From the NCBI RefSeq assembly GCF_018449515.1, contig NZ_JAAVUQ010000010.1, positions 124,001-188,000 of the forward strand: DNA of 64,000 nt. Reading direction: 5' to 3'. The DNA is from Caballeronia sp. dw_19 (GTDB lineage: Bacteria > Pseudomonadota > Gammaproteobacteria > Burkholderiales > Burkholderiaceae). The first letter of the stretch is position 1. Each line of letters opens with the position of its first letter. The notes beneath the pieces are model-generated. The model saw nothing but the letters and a program-made list of their open reading frames with translations. It was not told the origin of the DNA and made no database searches. A program made the translations under genes and the position numbers. This document shows positions 1 through 8,321 of the stretch, one piece after another.

Positions 1-783
1 CCGGTCGATGCCAAGCGCCACTGGGTTTTCAAGACACCGCAAACCGACGCCATGATGGCATCCGCCATCGCCGAACATGCCAGCAATCATGGCGTGAAAA
101 CGATGGCGTACATCGGCCAGGCCGACGCGCTTGGCGAGACCTTCTACGTGGAAGTCGCGAAGTTCGCGCAGCTTCACCACATCACGATGGTAGCCAACGA
201 ACGCTTCAACCGGACGGACACCAGCGTGACCGGACAGGTGCTGAGGATTCTCGCGGCGAAGCCGGACGCGGTGGTCGTGGGCGCGGCGGGAACGCCCGCC
301 GCGCTGCCGCCGAAGACCTTGAAAGAACGCGGTTACAAGGGCGCGATTTATCATAATCACGGCACGGGCAATCGGGACTTCCTGCGTGTGTGCGGCGCGG
401 ATTGCAACGGCACGTTCCTGCCAACGAGCCCGGTACTCGTCGCATCGCAACTGCCCGACGATCATCCGGCGAAACATCTCGCGCTCGACTACATCAAGCT
501 GTATGAAACGAAGTACGGCGCGGGGTCGGTCTCGGCGTTCGGCTCGTATGCATGGGACGCGGGCATGTTGCTGAACCGCGCGGTGCCGATTGCGTTGAAA
601 GCGGGCGCGCCGGGCACGCCTGAGTTCCGTACCGCGTTACGCGATGCGCTGGAAAACACGCAGAATTTTGCGGACTCGAACGGCCTTGTCAACATGACGC
701 CGAACGATCATATCGGTCTCGATCAGCGTGCCCGCGTGATAGCGGAGATCGAGAACGGCAAGTGGATCTATCAACCGCGTTGA
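1..783 (+). CDS. ABC transporter substrate-binding protein, branched-chain amino acid type (5' partial)
   Basis: The frame is open from the first base, so the gene begins before the window; the last 260 residues are present. They resemble the C-terminal two thirds of LivK-like periplasmic type I binding proteins, which capture amino acids or small carboxylates for an ABC importer. The stretch includes the usual 'DAVVVGAAGTPAALPPKTLKERGY' type lobe crossing, split here as DAVVVGAAG and LKERGYKGAIYHNHG, and an 'AYDA'-like SYAWDAGMLL helix near the end. The start, signal peptide and transporter partners are outside the window. A crotonase gene follows 24 bp downstream, which suggests the ligand is an acid degraded through CoA esters; that is inference. 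The ligand itself cannot be read from sequence. Confidence 0.85.
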   Translation, partial: PVDAKRHWVFKTPQTDAMMASAIAEHASNHGVKTMAYIGQADALGETFYVEVAKFAQLHHITMVANERFNRTDTSVTGQVLRILAAKPDAVVVGAAGTPAALPPKTLKERGYKGAIYHNHGTGNRDFLRVCGADCNGTFLPTSPVLVASQLPDDHPAKHLALDYIKLYETKYGAGSVSAFGSYAWDAGMLLNRAVPIALKAGAPGTPEFRTALRDALENTQNFADSNGLVNMTPNDHIGLDQRARVIAEIENGKWIYQPR

Positions 784-807
784 TCTTTCTTTAGCTAAGG
801 CACGGCC

Positions 808-1635
808 ATGAGCGACCTTTCTCTGTACGCGCATTACACGTCGCTGGAATTGCGGCGGCATGACCACGGTGTGCTCGAAATCGTGATGAACGGTGCGGGC
901 GCGAACAAGAGCGGACTTGCGACCGCGGATGCGAACATGCATCGCGAACTGGCGGATATCTGGCGTGATATCGATCGCGATCCAGACACGCGCGTCGCAT
1001 TGATTCGCGGCGAGGGGAAAGGTTTTTCAGGCGGCGGCGACCTGCATCTGGTCGAACAGATGGCCTCCGACTTCGAGGTCCGCGCGCGGGTCTGGCGCGA
1101 GGCGCGTGATCTCGTTTATAACGTGATCAACTGCAGCAAGCCGATCGTCTCAGCCATGCACGGACCGGCGGTCGGTGCGGGACTGGTTGCGGGTCTTCTC
1201 GCCGATATTTCCATCGCGGCGAAAACTGCGCGCATTATCGATGGACACACGCGGCTCGGCGTGGCCGCCGGCGATCACGCGGCAATCGTGTGGCCGTTGC
1301 TGTGCGGCATGGCGAAAGCGAAGTATTACCTGCTGTTGTGCGAACCGGTGAGCGGTGAGGAAGCGGAGCGCATCGGGCTGGTGTCGCTGGCGGTGGACGA
1401 AAGCGAATTGCTGACGAAAGCGTTCGACGTCGCGAACCGTCTGGCGCAAGGTTCGCAGACGGCCATCCGCTGGACGAAATATGCGCTGAACAACTGGCTG
1501 CGAACGGCCGGCCCGGCCTTCGATACCTCGCTGGCGCTCGAATTCATGGGCTTTTCCGGGCCCGATGTGCAGGAAGGCATCAAGTCGCTGCGTGAGCGGC
1601 GCGCGCCCGATTTCCCGGGCGGATCGCCGTTTTAG
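808..1635 (+). CDS. Enoyl-CoA hydratase/isomerase (crotonase) family protein
   Basis: 275 residues, a usual crotonase length. The two oxyanion-hole regions are visible: FSGGGDL at residues 73-79 and HGPAVGAG at 118-125. The region that normally carries the two catalytic glutamates reads as [19 protein letters not shown] (about 145-163) and contains no Glu, so it may not be a simple enoyl-CoA hydratase. Isomerase, hydrolase or decarboxylase chemistry on an acyl-CoA is possible. The start ATG at 808 lies 24 bp after the preceding gene, so the two are probably co-transcribed in a catabolic operon that begins before the window. The substrate is not recognisable. Confidence 0.85.
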   Translation: MSDLSLYAHYTSLELRRHDHGVLEIVMNGAGANKSGLATADANMHRELADIWRDIDRDPDTRVALIRGEGKGFSGGGDLHLVEQMASDFEVRARVWREARDLVYNVINCSKPIVSAMHGPAVGAGLVAGLLADISIAAKTARIIDGHTRLGVAAGDHAAIVWPLLCGMAKAKYYLLLCEPVSGEEAERIGLVSLAVDESELLTKAFDVANRLAQGSQTAIRWTKYALNNWLRTAGPAFDTSLALEFMGFSGPDVQEGIKSLRERRAPDFPGGSPF

Positions 1636-1716
1636 ATCCGCATCGACCAGTTTGTAGTTTCCCCTTTACCCGATCCCGATCCCTATACGTACCCGCAGCA
1701 TCAAGGAGAAAGTCTC

Positions 1717-2445
1717 ATGACCGATACGCCCGGTGGTACGTCGCCCTTTGGAAGTTTCCCAGGCATGACCGGTTTTCCCCAGGGCGACATGATGGAAAAG
1801 ATGTGGGACATGATGAAGCTGAACCCGTTCGCGGCAGCCGCGGCGCCGGGCGGGTCGCCGTCGCTGTCCATGATGTCCGACATGCTTGCGCCGCTCACGA
1901 ACGTTGAAGAACTCGACAAGCGCATCAAGGACATGCGCGCGGTCGAGCAATGGCTCAAGCTCAACCTGAACATGCTGCAATCGGCCATCCAGGCGCTGGA
2001 AGTGCAGCGCGCGACGCTTGCCACGTTGCGCGCGTTCGGCGCGTTCGCGCAGTCGTCGGTGGAGAAGGCTTCGTCGTCGGCGCCATCGACCGCATCCGGG
2101 TGGCCTGCGCCGCCGGGGAAAGAGCCGAAGGCGGAGCCCGAAACCGAGGCGCCCAATGAAGCCGGCGTGAACGACGCTTCATTCGATCCGTCGGGCTGGT
2201 GGAACATGCTTCAATCGCAATTCAACAGCCTGGCGACCTTGGCGATGGCGCAACAACATGCTGGCGCGGCGACGCCGAGCATGAGCACGGATGAAGACGA
2301 AAACGGCGATGACGACGGCGATGACGATTTAGAACCGCCCGAAGCCACCGCGCCGCCTGAAGCCGACGCGCCACCAGCGGCCAGGAAAGCTGCGGCGAAG
2401 AAAACGCCTGCCAGGAAAGCGGCGCCACGAAAGAAACCGCTTTGA
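1717..2445 (+). CDS. phaM: PhaM-type polyhydroxyalkanoate granule-associated protein
   Basis: 242 residues. The N-terminal half has the PhaM signature: a Gly/Pro/Met-rich head, then MMEKMWDMMKLNPF, and a helical segment LTNVEELDKRIKDMRAVEQW. The C-terminus turns acidic (DEDENGDDDGDDDLE) and ends in a Lys/Ala/Pro tail (AAKKTPARKAAPRKKPL) like those of histone H1-like proteins. In Cupriavidus, PhaM activates the PHB synthase and tethers granules to the nucleoid through such a basic tail; the same role is inferred here. AAGGAGAAA upstream of the ATG is a strong ribosome site. It stands apart from other pha genes and is the last gene before the convergent lipid operon. Confidence 0.85.
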   Translation: MTDTPGGTSPFGSFPGMTGFPQGDMMEKMWDMMKLNPFAAAAAPGGSPSLSMMSDMLAPLTNVEELDKRIKDMRAVEQWLKLNLNMLQSAIQALEVQRATLATLRAFGAFAQSSVEKASSSAPSTASGWPAPPGKEPKAEPETEAPNEAGVNDASFDPSGWWNMLQSQFNSLATLAMAQQHAGAATPSMSTDEDENGDDDGDDDLEPPEATAPPEADAPPAARKAAAKKTPARKAAPRKKPL

Positions 2446-2487
2446 TCCATGCTTCAAGCGACGTGGCGGCGAGGCTGAAACGCCAAC

Positions 2488-3102
2488 CTACTGCGCCGCG
2501 CCGTTAGCAAGCAACTGATTGCGCAAGCCCGGCGCCGACGTGCGCGGATCGAGCCAGATCGAGAAGAATGCGCGAGCGAAGTCGTCGCCGGGAATAGTGC
2601 CGATGACCTTATCGTCGGCATAAAACGTCGTGCCGCGTTCCGGCACGAATACGCCAATGACATGATCTCCCGGCTGCACGTCCGGGAAGATTTCCTCCAT
2701 CTGCTCTTGCCATTGCTCCGTCTGCTCTTTGCTGGCGACCTTCAGGTTGTCCATTTCCTCCCGACCTCTTTTAGCGATCGAGCGGCCCTTGAAAGCGCGC
2801 GCATATTCGATATCCAGCGCAAACGGCCGCGCCGTCAATTCCTTGCTCGACAGACCGGTTGGCCCGACAAACAGCTTGGCGTCGTAGATATGAAAACCAT
2901 ACATGCGCAACTCGCCTTCGCCCTGCACGCGCGCCTGGGGAATCGTCTGACGCACGACCGGTGCGGCGTCGAAAGCAAACGCCTGCAGCGGCAAGACGAT
3001 CAGCACCAGAGCAAGCGCGGCGATCCTTGCGATCAGGCGTGTTCCAGCGTGAACTGGATGACGTCGGTGTTCGAGTGCGCGAACGCGGCCTCGCAATAAC
3101 AT
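2488..3102 (-). CDS. Exported chalcone isomerase-like protein
   Basis: About 204 residues from the ATG at 3102: a basic N-terminus, a hydrophobic run ALALVLIVLPLQAFA that looks like a signal peptide, then a chalcone-isomerase-like fold (VRMYGFHIYDAKLFV-type stretch, read here as LRMYGFHIYDAKLFVG, and PGDHVIGVFVPERG). Bacterial members of this family are periplasmic proteins of unknown substrate, not flavonoid enzymes. The ATG overlaps the end of the CFA-like gene by 70 bp and has only a weak GGGA site; a later non-ATG start is possible. It is the last gene of the four-gene minus-strand operon, so a role in the same lipid modification is inferred from position only. Confidence 0.75.
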   Translation of the reverse strand: MLLRGRVRALEHRRHPVHAGTRLIARIAALALVLIVLPLQAFAFDAAPVVRQTIPQARVQGEGELRMYGFHIYDAKLFVGPTGLSSKELTARPFALDIEYARAFKGRSIAKRGREEMDNLKVASKEQTEQWQEQMEEIFPDVQPGDHVIGVFVPERGTTFYADDKVIGTIPGDDFARAFFSIWLDPRTSAPGLRNQLLANGAAQ

Positions 3103-4322
3103 AAGTAAAAGTCCCACAAGCGGATGAATCGTTCGTCGAATCTTTGTGCACGGATCTCGTCGAGCCGCGCAACAAACGCATTGCGCCACATCCTGAGCGT
3201 GCGTGCATAGTCGCGGCCAAAGGAGAACTGGTTGACCACTTTCAGCCCGTGGCGTTCCGCCGATTGCACGAACACGGCAGGCGAAGGCAGCATACCGCCT
3301 GGAAAAATATACTGCTGGATAAAGTCGGTACTTGTCCGGTAGCGATCGAACAGCGCGTTGTCGATGGTAATCGTCTGCACGCATGCCCGTCCGCCGCGCT
3401 TCAGATTGCGCTTGATGCATTCAAAGTAGCTCGGCCAATATTCCTCGCCCACTGCTTCGAACATTTCTATCGATGCAATCGCGTCGAACTGGCCGTGGGT
3501 ATCGCGGTAATCCTGCAGGCGAAGATCGGTTTGGTCGCTGAGCCCCGCGTCCGCCAGACGCTGCTGCGCGTAAGCGAGCTGTTCGGTGGACAGTGTCAGG
3601 CCGGTCACGTTCGCTTTCGCTTCGCTTGCAGCGAGTTGTGCGAATCCGCCCCAGCCGCAACCGATTTCCAGCACGCCTGGATTGACGCCTTCGAGCTTCA
3701 ATTCGTTCAACAACCGCCGGTATTTCGCGCGTTGCGCGTCGTCGAGCGTCTGGTCCGGCGAGCCGTCGAAGAGGGCGCTCGAATAGGTCATCGTGCTGTC
3801 GAGCCAGAGCTTGTAGAACGCGTTGCCAAGATCGTAATGTGCGTGGATGTTGCGCCGGCTGCCTTCCTTCGTATTCGCGTTGCGCAGATGCCGGAAGCGA
3901 TTCGTCAGCTTGCCGAACCACGAACCGTAGACCACCGCCTCGATCGTCGTGCGGTTACGCACCATGATGTCGAGCAGCGCGGCGAGATCGTCGGTATGCC
4001 AGTCGCCCGCCAGGTAGGTCTCGGCAAAACCGATATCGCCGCTCTTCAGCGCCGCCGCGCACACGTTCCAGTTGGTCAGCACGACACGCGCATACGGCGG
4101 GTTGCCGGCGGCGTCAGGCGCTTGTCCGAAACGGCGCGTGGTGCCGTCGGGGAGGTGGACATCGAGGACGCCGTATTGAAGCCGGCTCAAAAGCCTGAGC
4201 ACGACGCGCGCAGCAGCGGGTTTGCGCCACGCGCGATGAGTCCGCACCAAGGGCCGGATGAACCACGATGCGGCCGGGCTGCGAAGCGATGAAGGGGCGG
4301 AGGGCTGTGTCGACATTTGCAA
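3033..4322 (-). CDS. cfa: Cyclopropane-fatty-acyl-phospholipid synthase-like SAM methyltransferase
   Basis: 429 residues, typical for COG2230. AHYDLGNAFY (161-170) and the SAM-binding motif LEIGCGWGG (218-226) are clear, as is EMFEAVGEEYW further on. The family adds a methylene or methyl group from SAM to the double bond of phospholipid acyl chains at the membrane face. In alphaproteobacteria a homologue in a similar cluster starts synthesis of methylated (furan-type) fatty acids, so the product need not be a cyclopropane. The start lies just after the stop of the DUF1365 gene, indicating translational coupling. A constitutive cfa may exist elsewhere in the genome; this copy sits in a regulated operon. 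Confidence 0.9.
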   Translation of the reverse strand: MQMSTQPSAPSSLRSPAASWFIRPLVRTHRAWRKPAAARVVLRLLSRLQYGVLDVHLPDGTTRRFGQAPDAAGNPPYARVVLTNWNVCAAALKSGDIGFAETYLAGDWHTDDLAALLDIMVRNRTTIEAVVYGSWFGKLTNRFRHLRNANTKEGSRRNIHAHYDLGNAFYKLWLDSTMTYSSALFDGSPDQTLDDAQRAKYRRLLNELKLEGVNPGVLEIGCGWGGFAQLAASEAKANVTGLTLSTEQLAYAQQRLADAGLSDQTDLRLQDYRDTHGQFDAIASIEMFEAVGEEYWPSYFECIKRNLKRGGRACVQTITIDNALFDRYRTSTDFIQQYIFPGGMLPSPAVFVQSAERHGLKVVNQFSFGRDYARTLRMWRNAFVARLDEIRAQRFDERFIRLWDFYLCYCEAAFAHSNTDVIQFTLEHA

Positions 4323-4323
4323 G

Positions 4324-5172
4324 TCACCTGGTCCTGGTCGGCAATTCGGCCCGCTCGTGCGAGACGTTCGCAGACGGCGGAGTGGGTTTGCTCACGAACG
4401 GCACGCGCTTGAAGAACAGCTTCAGCGCTTGCCAGTGAATTTTCGCGACAACGCCGAACGTCATCAGCGGATAACCGAAGAACACGCGCAGCACATTGCG
4501 GGCATCGAGCGGACGAGCGCTTCCCGCGATGCTGGTCTGCAGCAGCGGACCCTCGCCGTCGTCGTAGTCGATGCGCGCCAGCGACCGCAACGGCTTCCCT
4601 CGTTTCGGCGATGCAAACATGAAGCGGAACGTGTAGTGCCCTTGCACCTGGCAGAACGGCGACACGTGGAAAACCTTGGCGGCGGTGAGCGGTGTGCCGT
4701 TCAGGACGCCGCCGCCTGGATCGAGCAGGTAGCAATGGCGCTCGCCGAAGGTGTTGTTCACTTCGCAGACCACGGCGCGCAATGCGCCGTCCGCGCGCTC
4801 GCAAAACCAGAAGCTCACGGGATTGAAGACGTAGCCCAGCACGCGCGGGAACGTGTGCAGGAAAATCTCGCCGGTGGCGTCGTGGATGCCGTTTTCATGC
4901 AGCATCGATTCGATCCATTGGAGCGCCGTTTGTCCCTCGGCACCGTGGTCGCTGTCGTGAAAGCTTAGTAAGCCGAATCGATTGGTTGCGAACAAGCGCG
5001 AGTCGCGCTGCGTACCTTGGGCCAACCTTGCGGCACGTGCGCGCAGCGGTAGCCGCAACGTATAGACGCCGTAGGAGAACGCGTTGCGTGCCGGGCGCAG
5101 CCGCTTGTGGCGCACGGGCCCGACGAGCAACAGGTCGGGGGCATCGAAGGATTGAGGGGTGGGCGTACTCAT
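4324..5172 (-). CDS. DUF1365 domain-containing protein
   Basis: 282 residues from the ATG at 5172, which overlaps the stop of the upstream flavoprotein gene by 4 bp (ATGA), so I prefer it to any longer reading. The conserved opening VGPVRHKRLRPARNAFSYGVY is the hallmark of COG3496/DUF1365; it is written here in two parts, VGPVRHKRLRP and ARNAFSYGVY. YVFNPVSFW and FHVSPFCQVQGHYTFRF also match the family. The biochemical function is unknown. The family is almost always coupled to a flavin amine-oxidase-like protein and a CFA-like methyltransferase, as here, which implies a step in acyl-chain modification. No signal peptide is seen. Confidence 0.9.
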   Translation of the reverse strand: MSTPTPQSFDAPDLLLVGPVRHKRLRPARNAFSYGVYTLRLPLRARAARLAQGTQRDSRLFATNRFGLLSFHDSDHGAEGQTALQWIESMLHENGIHDATGEIFLHTFPRVLGYVFNPVSFWFCERADGALRAVVCEVNNTFGERHCYLLDPGGGVLNGTPLTAAKVFHVSPFCQVQGHYTFRFMFASPKRGKPLRSLARIDYDDGEGPLLQTSIAGSARPLDARNVLRVFFGYPLMTFGVVAKIHWQALKLFFKRVPFVSKPTPPSANVSHERAELPTRTR

Positions 5173-6473
5173 GCTGCAAGCGCCGGTTCGGTGCTGCTTA
5201 ATGTCGCAAGGGCCGCAAGGGCCGTCAGCTTCGAGGCCGCTTCCAGCCCGGACGTCAAGCCGTCTTCGTGGAAACCGTAACCAGTCCATGCACCTGCGAA
5301 CCACGTATTGCGTACGCCTTGCATCGACGGCAAAGAGCGTTGAGCCTGGACAGCGGCTTGATCGAAGACCGGGTGGCTGTAGGCGAATTCGCGCATTACC
5401 GTGTCGCGACGCGGCTCTCGCACCGGATTCAGCGAGACGATGACTGGCGTCTTGAACGGCAACGGTTGCAGCTTGTTGATGAGGTAATGCACGCATAACT
5501 GTGGCTCGCCGCCCAGCTCGCCGGTGCGGCTTTCGTAGTTCCATGCCGACCATGCACGTTGCGCCGGCAGCAGCGAAGCGTCCGTATGCAACACCGCGCG
5601 ATTCGGCGCATAGCCGATCGCGCCGAGCGTGGCCGATTCGTCATGCGAGGGATCGGCGAGGACGGACAGCGCCTGGTCGCTATGGCACGCAAGCACGACG
5701 TGATCGAAGTGTTCCGCCCCCCGCGCGCTATCGATCTCCACGCCGTGCACGCTGCGTCTCACCGATGTCACGGGCGCACCGGCGCGGGCATCGCCTATGA
5801 CGGGCAGCATCCGCCGCACGTATTCTCGTGCGCCGCCGTTGACGGTGTGCCACTGCGGCCGGTCGTTGACTTGCAGCAGGCCGTGGTTATGACAAAAACG
5901 AATCAGCGTGCCGATGGGAAATGCCATCATCCGCGGCGTGGAGCACGACCAGATTGCGCCGATCATCGGTAGCAGGTACCAGTCGCGAAATGCTGTCGAA
6001 AACTTTTCGCGTTCGAGAAAACTGCTCACCGGCTCGGCGAGTTTAACGTCCTTGCCAGCCAGCGCCAGCGCGGTGGTCGTACGGTTGAAGCGGACGATAT
6101 CGGCCAGCATGCGCAGGAATGTCGGGCGCAGCAGATTGCGGCGCTGTGTGAAAACCGTGTTCAGGTCGCTGCCCGCCCATTCCAGCCGACGGTCCGTCAG
6201 CGATACGGAGAACGACATATCGGTCGCAGTGGTCGGGACGTCGAGTTCTTCGAACAGCTTCACCAGATTCGGATAGGTGCGGTGATTAAAGACTAGAAAG
6301 CCGGTATCCACGCCGTGCGTGATGCCGTCGAGTGTCACGTCCACCGTGTTCGTGTGACCGCCAAAGTAGCTGTTGGCCTCGAACAGCGTCACGTCGATAC
6401 CCGCCTTGGCCTTCGCCAGCCGATAGGCGCATGCGAGCCCAGAAATCCCCGCTCCGATTACTGCAACTTTCAT
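5169..6473 (-). CDS. FAD-dependent amine-oxidase-like oxidoreductase (COG2907)
   Basis: 434 residues. The N-terminus MKVAVIGAGISGLACAYRL holds the dinucleotide motif GxGxxG at residues 7-12, followed by an acidic strand end (VTLFEANSYFGGHTNTV). The C-terminus NTWFAGAWTGYGFHEDGLTSGL is the second FAD contact of this family. It is related to phytoene desaturases and amine oxidases and is expected to oxidise or desaturate a lipid substrate, not an amine. It is the first gene of the operon, transcribed away from the CarH/LitR-type regulator across a 296-bp spacer. Start ATG is at 6473. The substrate is unproven. Confidence 0.9.
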   Translation of the reverse strand: MKVAVIGAGISGLACAYRLAKAKAGIDVTLFEANSYFGGHTNTVDVTLDGITHGVDTGFLVFNHRTYPNLVKLFEELDVPTTATDMSFSVSLTDRRLEWAGSDLNTVFTQRRNLLRPTFLRMLADIVRFNRTTTALALAGKDVKLAEPVSSFLEREKFSTAFRDWYLLPMIGAIWSCSTPRMMAFPIGTLIRFCHNHGLLQVNDRPQWHTVNGGAREYVRRMLPVIGDARAGAPVTSVRRSVHGVEIDSARGAEHFDHVVLACHSDQALSVLADPSHDESATLGAIGYAPNRAVLHTDASLLPAQRAWSAWNYESRTGELGGEPQLCVHYLINKLQPLPFKTPVIVSLNPVREPRRDTVMREFAYSHPVFDQAAVQAQRSLPSMQGVRNTWFAGAWTGYGFHEDGLTSGLEAASKLTALAALATLSSTEPALAA

Positions 6474-6639
6474 GACGTTGCTCCGTGTGCCTTTGTCTTT
6501 GTGTCGACTGTCCGATGGCTCTGACGGCTTTTTGTATGGAACTGCGGGCGGTTGCTCACGCCGCGTTCAAGGTGATTTACGCAATCCCGGTCGCGATGGA
6601 TGCACGCAGCAGGAATTAAACGACCATTCGTTGACGATG

Positions 6640-6656
6640 TTTTGTCCACGACAAAA
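6640..6656. promoter_or_regulatory. Palindromic operator candidate O1 of the B12/MerR regulator
   Basis: Perfect 17-bp inverted repeat TTTTGTC-CAC-GACAAAA in the spacer between the flavoprotein operon and the MerR gene. On the minus strand it overlaps a possible -10 (TATTTT, with TTATCG 17 bp upstream), so a bound repressor would block the operon promoter. A near copy lies at 6762-6778. Assignment to this regulator is inferred from position and duplication. Confidence 0.6.
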
Positions 6657-6761
6657 TAGAAATTTCGTCTATGATCGATAATGTTTAGAATTGTCGTTAG
6701 AGTCTACGAATAATGAAATTTAGGTGATTTTTCTTCATCAGTTAATTTATCTATTCAATAG

Positions 6762-6778
6762 TTTTGTCCATGACAAAT
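6762..6778. promoter_or_regulatory. Palindromic operator candidate O2, overlapping the regulator start codon
   Basis: TTTTGTC-CAT-GACAAAT, identical to O1 in its TTTGTC and GACAAA arms. The ATG of the regulator gene (6770) lies inside it. An AT-rich stretch just upstream (TATTCAAT near 6752-6759) could be a -10, which would put the transcript start at or next to the ATG. Autoregulation is the simplest reading. Confidence 0.55.
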
Positions 6779-7801
6779 ACGTCGGAAACTGACCAATCCA
6801 TGAACGTTACGGTGGGTGGTGAGACTGGAGCAGCAGGCCTGACGCCGATGAATCCTGACCCAACAGGCACGGCGGAGGACAGTGCGGTGGCAGGTATCGC
6901 GGGTATTGGCATTGGTGCGATTGCCCACGAGATCGGGCTCACGAAGGACACGTTGCGGGTCTGGGAGCGGCGTTACGGCTTTCCGCAACCGTTGCGATCT
7001 TCTGGCGGCGAGCGGCTTTATCCGCAAGAACAGGTGACCAAGCTCAGGCTGGTCAAGCGTCTGCTGGACGCGGGCCACAGGCCGAGCAAAGTCTTGCCGC
7101 AATCCATCACGCAGCTACAGCAATTGGCGGAAGATTCAGGCGTGGGACAGGACGCGCCGGACGGGGAACTCGATCGGCTCGTTGGGTTGCTGCGCGCAGG
7201 CCGATACGACGACTTCCGCTTCGAGCTGCTCAGGCGTGCCACGCGCGAAGGGCTCGCGCGCTTCGTTCTTGATGTGGCTGCGCCATTGTCGGCAAGGGTG
7301 GGCAATGCATGGGCGGCAGGCACGCTGCAGGTCTATCACGAGCACCTGTTCAGTGAAGCCTTGCAGGTCACGCTGCGCTCGCTGATGCGCCCGCTCTCCG
7401 AGGCTTTGCGCGGGCGCGGCGCGCACCCGCGGGTGGTGCTCACCACGTTGCCGGGCGAGGCGCACGGGCTCGGCATCTTGATGGCCGAGGCCATGCTCGC
7501 GCTGGCCGATTGCGAATGCATGGCGCTCGGGACACAGACGCCGCAGCAAGACATCGTCGACGCCGTTACGGCCCATGAAATCGAGATCGTCGCGTTGTCG
7601 TTTTCCGCTTCCATGCCCGTGCAGGCCGTGGTCAACGGACTCACGGAGTTGCGCGCGGTGCTGCCGTCGGAGGTGGCAATCTGGGTTGGCGGTAGCAGTC
7701 CTGCATTACGGCGCAAGCTCCCTGACGGCGTGTTGAACGTCGCCGGACTTGGGCCGATTGAAGACGCCTTAGCGGAGTGGCGCCATACCGCCATGCTATG
7801 A
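6770..7801 (+). CDS. MerR-family regulator with cobalamin-binding domain (CarH/LitR-type photoreceptor)
   Basis: 343 residues from the ATG at 6770; a TTG at 6764 and an ATG at 6800 are alternatives, and none has a clear ribosome site. A 45-residue loose tail precedes a MerR helix-turn-helix (IGAIAHEIGLTKDTLRVWERRYG, split as IGAIAHEIGL and TKDTLRVWERRYG, about 48-70). A four-helix bundle follows with the photoreceptor motif W-x9-EH (W181, E191-H192). The Rossmann B12 domain has EAHGLG (230-235), where H232 would be the lower cobalt ligand; the usual first Asp is Glu. In CarH, adenosylcobalamin holds a DNA-bound tetramer and light breaks it. Repression of the divergent lipid operon and of itself in the dark is inferred. 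Confidence 0.88.
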   Translation: MTNTSETDQSMNVTVGGETGAAGLTPMNPDPTGTAEDSAVAGIAGIGIGAIAHEIGLTKDTLRVWERRYGFPQPLRSSGGERLYPQEQVTKLRLVKRLLDAGHRPSKVLPQSITQLQQLAEDSGVGQDAPDGELDRLVGLLRAGRYDDFRFELLRRATREGLARFVLDVAAPLSARVGNAWAAGTLQVYHEHLFSEALQVTLRSLMRPLSEALRGRGAHPRVVLTTLPGEAHGLGILMAEAMLALADCECMALGTQTPQQDIVDAVTAHEIEIVALSFSASMPVQAVVNGLTELRAVLPSEVAIWVGGSSPALRRKLPDGVLNVAGLGPIEDALAEWRHTAML

Positions 7802-8321
7802 TCGACAGCCTGTTTGATGCAGCATCCGCTTCGCACTACGGTTGATGCAGCGAGGGCCGCCCGGCGAGACCAAGGTGGGATTCATGGTCCGGTTCAGGGC
7901 ATGGCGTAAAACATGTTGCGCCTTGCGCCTGTCACGCGCGAAAGGCATGCTTCACGCGGCGTACACAGCCGTACGGCGGCGGAAGTCCGGCAAAGGTTTC
8001 GCCCAAGCAACAATTTTTAACAAGGTGTTGAAAAAGGCTTTAAACGAGCTTCATTACAGCTCGCGCTTCGTACTTACCTCAGGCACAGGGTTCGCTCCTC
8101 ACCCACGGTAGACATTGCAACGCCGCTTACTGCCGCGCGTTTGCAACGGGCAGAAAGTCGCAGAGGGACGCGACAGGCGCTTCTTTACCGTTTTTGCATC
8201 TGAGCGCCTGATTCCCGCGTAAAATTGAAAGCTTCGCTGCTGGCGGCGCGGTTCCCGCGCGAGCCGGCTACAGTTACAACAGACAGTACTGTCGCACTAT
8301 GTTGCAAACCAGGGGTGGACT
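7802..8321. other. 520-bp gap without a convincing gene
   Basis: An 89-codon open frame at 7842-8111 has no family resemblance and an atypical composition, so I do not call it. No tRNA-like fold or T-run terminator was seen. The only structured element is the palindrome at 8282-8293 close to the next gene. Confidence 0.5.
8282..8293. promoter_or_regulatory. 12-bp perfect palindrome before the di-iron gene
   Basis: GACAGTACTGTC, centred 35 bp before the ATG at 8322, with AGGGGTGG as ribosome site in between. It lies where an operator or the start of a leader would be. Its binding factor is unknown. Confidence 0.35.

Noticed and set aside
7842..8111. 89-codon frame after the photoreceptor gene
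   Set aside because: No ribosome site, no homology and a basic, atypical composition; left as unassigned gap.
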